Assembly: GCA_903847545.1 (NCBI GenBank)
Contig: CAINDZ010000760.1
Location: 1-7,985 of the forward strand
Direction of reading: 5' to 3'
Length of the DNA: 7,985 nucleotides
Source: an uncultured bacterium
Lineage (GTDB): Bacteria; Krumholzibacteriota; Krumholzibacteriia; LZORAL124-64-63
In this document: piece by piece, positions 5,604 through 7,985 of the stretch
Position numbering within the stretch: the first letter of the stretch is position 1
Layout: each line of letters begins with the position of its first letter
Notes under the pieces: generated by a model
Databases searched by the model: none
What the model saw: only the letters and a program-made list of their open reading frames with translations
What the model was told of the DNA's origin: nothing
Made by a program: the position numbers and the translations under genes

Positions 5604-6818
5604 ATGATGAGCAAACTAAACGACACTCCCTTCCGCCGCCGGCGGGCCGACGACCTCGCGCAACGCCTGCGCGAGCCAAGGCGCTTCCTCCAGGTCGTCA
5701 CCGGCGCCCGCCAGGTGGGGAAGACGACGATGGTGGGGCAGGTCATCGACACCCTGGGCCGCCCAGCTCTTTACACCTCGGCCGACGAGCCCACGTTGCG
5801 CAACGCCCCCTGGCTGCACGTCCAGTGGGATGACGCTCGCCGGTTGGCGCGCGACAACGAGCCCGACGGCGCGGTCATGGTCGTCGATGAAATCCAGAAG
5901 GTGGACGGCTGGGCCGAGGTCACCAAGCGCCTGTGGGACGAGGACACGCGCACGGGGACGCGACTTCAGGTTGTGCTGCTGGGCTCGGCGCCGTTGCTGG
6001 TCCAGCGCGGATTGACCGAGAGCCTTGCCGGTCGCTTCGAGACGCTGCACGTGCAGCACTGGTCCTATGGAGAAATGCGCGCGGCGTTCGGCTTGTCGCT
6101 CGACGAGTTCCTCTACTTCGGCGCCTATCCCGGCGCCATGGCGCTGCGTCACGACCCCGTACGCTGGCGCCAGTATGTGCTGGACGCGCTGATCGAGACG
6201 ACGATTTCCCGCGACGTCCTGTTGCTCACGCGCGTCGACAAGCCGGCCCTGCTGCGACGGCTGTTCGACCTCAGCTGCCGGTACTCGGGGCAGATCCTGT
6301 CCTACAACAAGATGATCGGACAGCTGCAGGATGCCGGCAACACCACGACCCTGGCCCACTACCTGAACCTGCTGGCAGCTGTCGGCATGGTGCGAGGGCT
6401 GGAGAAGTTCGCCGGGGAAGCCGTGCGCCGGCGCGGTTCGAGCCCCAAGCTGCAGGTGCTGAACACGGCCCTGATGACGGCGACCTCGGGCGTGACGCCG
6501 GAGGCCGCGCTGGCCGACCGCGAGTTCCGCGGCCGCCTGGTCGAATCCGCGGTGGGCGCCCACCTGGCCAACGCCGCCGCGGCCGGCGAATGTGAGCTGT
6601 TCTACTGGAGGGACGGCTCGCGCGAAGTGGACTTCATCGTGCGTCGCGGTCGCGAGATCACGGCCATCGAGGTCAAGAGCGGGCGCGTGCCCGCCGGACC
6701 ACCCGGCCTGCTGTCCTTCGAGCAATCATTCCGCCCCCGGGGCACGCTGGTGGTCGGCGACGCGCATGTGCCGTTGGAGGATTTCCTGTCGCGGCCGGTG
6801 GCGCACTGGCTCATGTGA
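5604..6818 (+). CDS. AAA_14/DUF4143 ATPase (COG1373-type)
   Basis: This 404-residue protein has a standard AAA_14 ATPase domain followed by DUF4143. The Walker A motif GARQVGKTT is at 34-42, Walker B VMVVDEIQKV at 91-100, a sensor-like LLGS at 125-128, and ESLAGRFE at 139-146 in the likely arginine-finger region. FGAYPG (172-177) is a family hallmark. Residues 215-265 (LLRRLFDLSCRYSGQILSYNKM ... TLAHYLNLLAAVGMV, in part) look like the winged-helix part of DUF4143. The C-terminus carries residues arranged as in PD-(D/E)XK nucleases: Glu314, Asp343 in EVDFIV, and EVK at 356-358. Proteins of this family are widespread and often present in many copies, but their role is not established. It is cytosolic, and its length is normal. 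The start at 5604 (MM) has no Shine-Dalgarno sequence, which fits the near-leaderless promoter. The stop is followed 5 bases later by a palindromic repeat. Confidence 0.93.
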   Translation: MMSKLNDTPFRRRRADDLAQRLREPRRFLQVVTGARQVGKTTMVGQVIDTLGRPALYTSADEPTLRNAPWLHVQWDDARRLARDNEPDGAVMVVDEIQKVDGWAEVTKRLWDEDTRTGTRLQVVLLGSAPLLVQRGLTESLAGRFETLHVQHWSYGEMRAAFGLSLDEFLYFGAYPGAMALRHDPVRWRQYVLDALIETTISRDVLLLTRVDKPALLRRLFDLSCRYSGQILSYNKMIGQLQDAGNTTTLAHYLNLLAAVGMVRGLEKFAGEAVRRRGSSPKLQVLNTALMTATSGVTPEAALADREFRGRLVESAVGAHLANAAAAGECELFYWRDGSREVDFIVRRGREITAIEVKSGRVPAGPPGLLSFEQSFRPRGTLVVGDAHVPLEDFLSRPVAHWLM

Positions 6819-6822
6819 CGGC

Positions 6823-6841
6823 ACTTGCGCCGGCGCAAGTC
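6823..6841. repeat. Right copy of the palindromic repeat, at the 3' end of the ATPase gene
   Basis: ACTTGCGCCGGCGCAAGT (6823-6840) is a perfect 18-bp palindrome beginning 5 nt after the ATPase stop codon. It matches the copy at 4554-4572 in 18 of 19 positions. In RNA it could fold into a 7-bp stem with a CCGG loop and help to end both converging transcripts, but no T-run follows. Confidence 0.75.
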
Positions 6842-6871
6842 ATCCCACAAGTCATTTCACAATTCATCCCA
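6836..6871. repeat. Three tandem copies of a 12-bp unit
   Basis: The units are CAAGTCATCCCA (6836-6847), CAAGTCATTTCA (6848-6859) and CAATTCATCCCA (6860-6871). The first unit starts inside the right arm of the palindrome, and the last ends two bases before the stop codon of the convergent glycosylase gene. The array fills the convergent spacer. Three imperfect units are too few for a CRISPR or iteron call. Confidence 0.7.
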
Positions 6872-6873
6872 CC

Positions 6874-7584
6874 TCACTTCCCCGCCGCAAGCCACCCCTT
6901 CCTCTCCCCCTCCGGCAATCGCTCGATCGCATACCGCAACATCGTGCGCGGCATCCGCGCCGCATGCTCTTCCAGGAACCCCCGCAACACCGCCTCGTCG
7001 CGCTTGCCCACCTCGCGCAGCATCCAGCCGCTCGCCTTGTGGATCAGGTCGTGCCGGTCGCCCAGCAACGCCTCGCTGATCGCCAGCGTCTCCGCGAAGT
7101 CCCCCGCGCGGATGAACGCGAGCGTCGAGACGATCGCGATGCGCCGCTCCCACAGGTCGCTCGACTTCGCGAACCTCCGCAGCAGCTTCCGGTCGGCAGG
7201 CCGATCCACCAGCCAACCGCCGATGATGACCGGCGCGATCACGTCGACCAGGTCCCAGTTGTTCAGCGTCGCGCGGTGGGCCAGCGTGAAGTCGTAGAGT
7301 TCGCGGCGCCGGGCCTCGCCAGCGCGCGCGAACGCATAGGTCAGCACGAGGAAGCCGGTCAGCCGCGCCTCGTGCCAGGGGCTGGCCACCAGCGCCTCGA
7401 CCTCGGGCAGCGGCAGGTCGCGGAACTCCTTCGCCAGCTTGCGCTGCTCGGGCACCGTCACGCCCAGGAAGCGGTCGCCCTCGCCGTACTGGCCCTTGCC
7501 CGTCTTGAAGAACCCGGCCAGCACGGTCGCCTTTTCGGGCGTGGCGGCCGCGCGCAGGCGCTTGAGGATGATGTTCGCCGACAT
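6874..7584 (-). CDS. alkD: DNA alkylation repair protein, AlkD-like HEAT-repeat glycosylase
   Basis: This 236-residue protein matches the AlkD family of bacterial DNA glycosylases, which remove positively charged alkylated bases such as 3-methyladenine or 7-methylguanine as the first step of base excision repair, using stacked HEAT-like helices instead of base flipping. Family blocks include FFKTGKGQYGEGDRFLGV (25-42), NNWDLVDVIAP (108-118), WERRIAIVST (145-154), LIHKASGWMLREVGKRD (180-196, approximately) and MPRTMLRYAIE (211-221). Trp110, Asp114 and Arg148 fall where the catalytic Trp109, Asp113 and Arg148 of Bacillus cereus AlkD are known, so activity is plausible. I chose ATG 7584 because GGGGAG lies 6 nt upstream; an in-frame GTG at 7608 would add eight residues but has no ribosome binding site. 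It is transcribed divergently from the uracil permease and converges on the ATPase gene. Confidence 0.92.
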   Translation of the reverse strand: MSANIILKRLRAAATPEKATVLAGFFKTGKGQYGEGDRFLGVTVPEQRKLAKEFRDLPLPEVEALVASPWHEARLTGFLVLTYAFARAGEARRRELYDFTLAHRATLNNWDLVDVIAPVIIGGWLVDRPADRKLLRRFAKSSDLWERRIAIVSTLAFIRAGDFAETLAISEALLGDRHDLIHKASGWMLREVGKRDEAVLRGFLEEHAARMPRTMLRYAIERLPEGERKGWLAAGK

Positions 7585-7601
7585 GAACCGCTCCCCGGCT
7601 G

Positions 7602-7630
7602 TGGACACGTTGTGCGCGCCGCATCATAAT
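7602..7630 (+). promoter_or_regulatory. Sigma-70-type promoter for the uracil permease gene
   Basis: TGGACA (7602-7607, 5 of 6 to TTGACA) and CATAAT (7625-7630, 5 of 6 to TATAAT) are 17 nt apart, which is the ideal spacing. Transcription would start near 7637 and give a leader of about 74 nt before the GTG at 7711. On the other strand, TATGAT (7628-7623) overlaps the same -10 and could serve the divergent glycosylase gene, but I find no matching -35 box for it. Confidence 0.6.
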
Positions 7631-7672
7631 CGCGAACCGCCGGGGCGCCGCCACACAATTCGCGGCGCGCAC
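7612..7672. repeat. 11-bp inverted repeat spanning the permease promoter and leader
   Basis: GTGCGCGCCGC (7612-7622) and GCGGCGCGCAC (7662-7672) are exact reverse complements, with 39 nt between them. The left arm lies between the -35 and -10 boxes of the permease promoter and the right arm lies in its leader. Two half-sites of a looping regulator, or a pair of identical binding sites, would look like this. The arms are pure G/C-rich sequence, so chance is more likely than the length suggests. Confidence 0.5.
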
Positions 7673-7710
7673 CGCCACCGAACCGTCCCGCCCCGCCCGC
7701 GAGGTGCCCA

Positions 7711-7985
7711 GTGGAAGAACGCCGCATCATCGCCGTCGACGAGCGCCTGCCGCTGGCGCGCACGCTGCCCCTGAGCCTGCAGCACCTGTTCGCCATGTTC
7801 GGCGCCACGGTGCTGGTGCCGTTCCTGTTCAAGGTCGACCCGTCGGTGTCGCTGCTGATGAACGGCGTCGGCACGCTGGTCTACCTGGTCGTGTGCCGCG
7901 GGCGCATCCCGGCCTACCTGGGGTCCAGCTTCGCGTTCATCTCGCCGGTGGTCGCCGTCATGGCCGCCCCCGCGCTGGGCGGCTA
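7711..7985 (+). CDS. uraA: Uracil permease, NCS2 family (3' end missing)
   Basis: The frame is open to the right edge of the window and gives the first 91 residues of a protein that is usually about 430 residues long. LPLSLQHLFAMFGATVLVP (19-37) is the classic first transmembrane segment of UraA-type NCS2 carriers, including the conserved Gln-His pair. NGVGTLVYLVVCRGRIPAYL (51-70) and GSSFAFISPV (71-80) match the second segment and the half-helix region that forms the substrate site in E. coli UraA, which imports uracil by proton symport across the inner membrane. The substrate is therefore probably uracil, though xanthine or uric acid carriers share the fold. The start is GTG 7711, with GAGGTG at 7701-7706 and a short spacer; no ATG in frame fits as well. 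It has its own promoter in the spacer shared with the glycosylase gene. Confidence 0.93.
   Translation, partial: MEERRIIAVDERLPLARTLPLSLQHLFAMFGATVLVPFLFKVDPSVSLLMNGVGTLVYLVVCRGRIPAYLGSSFAFISPVVAVMAAPALGG

Noticed and set aside
5616..6725. Minus-strand open frame (369 codons) opposite the ATPase gene
   Set aside because: The plus strand encodes intact Walker A/B and DUF4143 motifs. The antisense product is low-complexity and has no recognisable domain.
4727..6818. Toxin-antitoxin or defence pair formed by the secreted orphan and the ATPase
   Set aside because: The genes are divergent, 265 nt apart and separately controlled, and one product is exported while the other is cytosolic. Nothing ties their functions together.
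6836..6871. CRISPR-like or iteron array
   Set aside because: The 12-bp units abut without spacers, number only three, and have no cas or replication gene nearby.
6592..7629. Plus-strand open frame (345 codons) opposite the alkD-like gene
   Set aside because: The minus strand carries the AlkD catalytic residues and family blocks. The antisense protein is an Arg/Pro/Ala-rich shadow.
2..7985. A single pseudouridine/uracil salvage cluster from kinase to uraA
   Set aside because: The kinase pair and uraA are 6 kb apart, separated by unrelated genes on both strands, and uraA has its own promoter. The link is only thematic.

Overview
The window reads as chromosomal DNA from a GC-rich bacterium, probably from a poorly cultured lineage. 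The best clue is the 914-residue exported protein, which joins LVIVD-type beta-propeller repeats to a C-terminal FlgD-like/secretion-associated module (SPNPFNPRTTIEFAI ... DIAGRRM ... GVYFVRI). That design is common in candidate phyla such as Eisenbacteria and Krumholzibacteriota and in other Fibrobacteres-Chlorobi-Bacteroidetes relatives. The phylum is an inference from protein style only.

Layout, left to right. (1) Bases 2-1622, plus strand: the 3' part of a PfkB-family kinase that looks most like pseudouridine kinase, then a complete BtpA/SgcQ-family TIM-barrel protein 55 nt downstream, probably one operon. (2) Bases 1699-4443, minus strand and convergent to the operon: the large LVIVD-repeat surface or secreted protein. 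(3) Bases 4444-4726: a spacer with the probable promoter and operator of that gene, a 19-bp palindromic repeat and a strong UUCG-capped hairpin. (4) Bases 4727-5338, minus strand: a 203-residue secreted orphan protein. (5) Bases 5339-5603: an A+T-rich divergent spacer with several inverted repeats, a possible 21-codon ORF, and a consensus -10 box so close to the next gene that its mRNA should be nearly leaderless. (6) Bases 5604-6818, plus strand: an AAA_14/DUF4143 ATPase. (7) Bases 6819-6873: a convergent spacer with a second copy of the palindrome and a triple 12-bp tandem repeat. (8) Bases 6874-7584, minus strand: an AlkD-like HEAT-repeat DNA glycosylase. (9) From 7711, plus strand: the first 91 codons of a UraA-type uracil permease, with a good sigma-70-like promoter and an 11-bp inverted repeat in the divergent spacer.

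How the parts relate. The kinase/BtpA pair is the only clear operon. If the kinase acts on pseudouridine, the BtpA protein would be well placed to act on the phosphorylated product, a job usually done by PsuG, which is not visible here. The uracil permease is thematically related but lies 6 kb away in its own unit. The stretch 4554-6841 (secreted orphan, A+T-rich spacer, DUF4143 ATPase) is bracketed by two near-identical 19-bp palindromic sites and is the most accessory-looking part of the window. No spacer exceeds 300 bases. I saw no rRNA, tRNA, CRISPR array, transposase or integrase.
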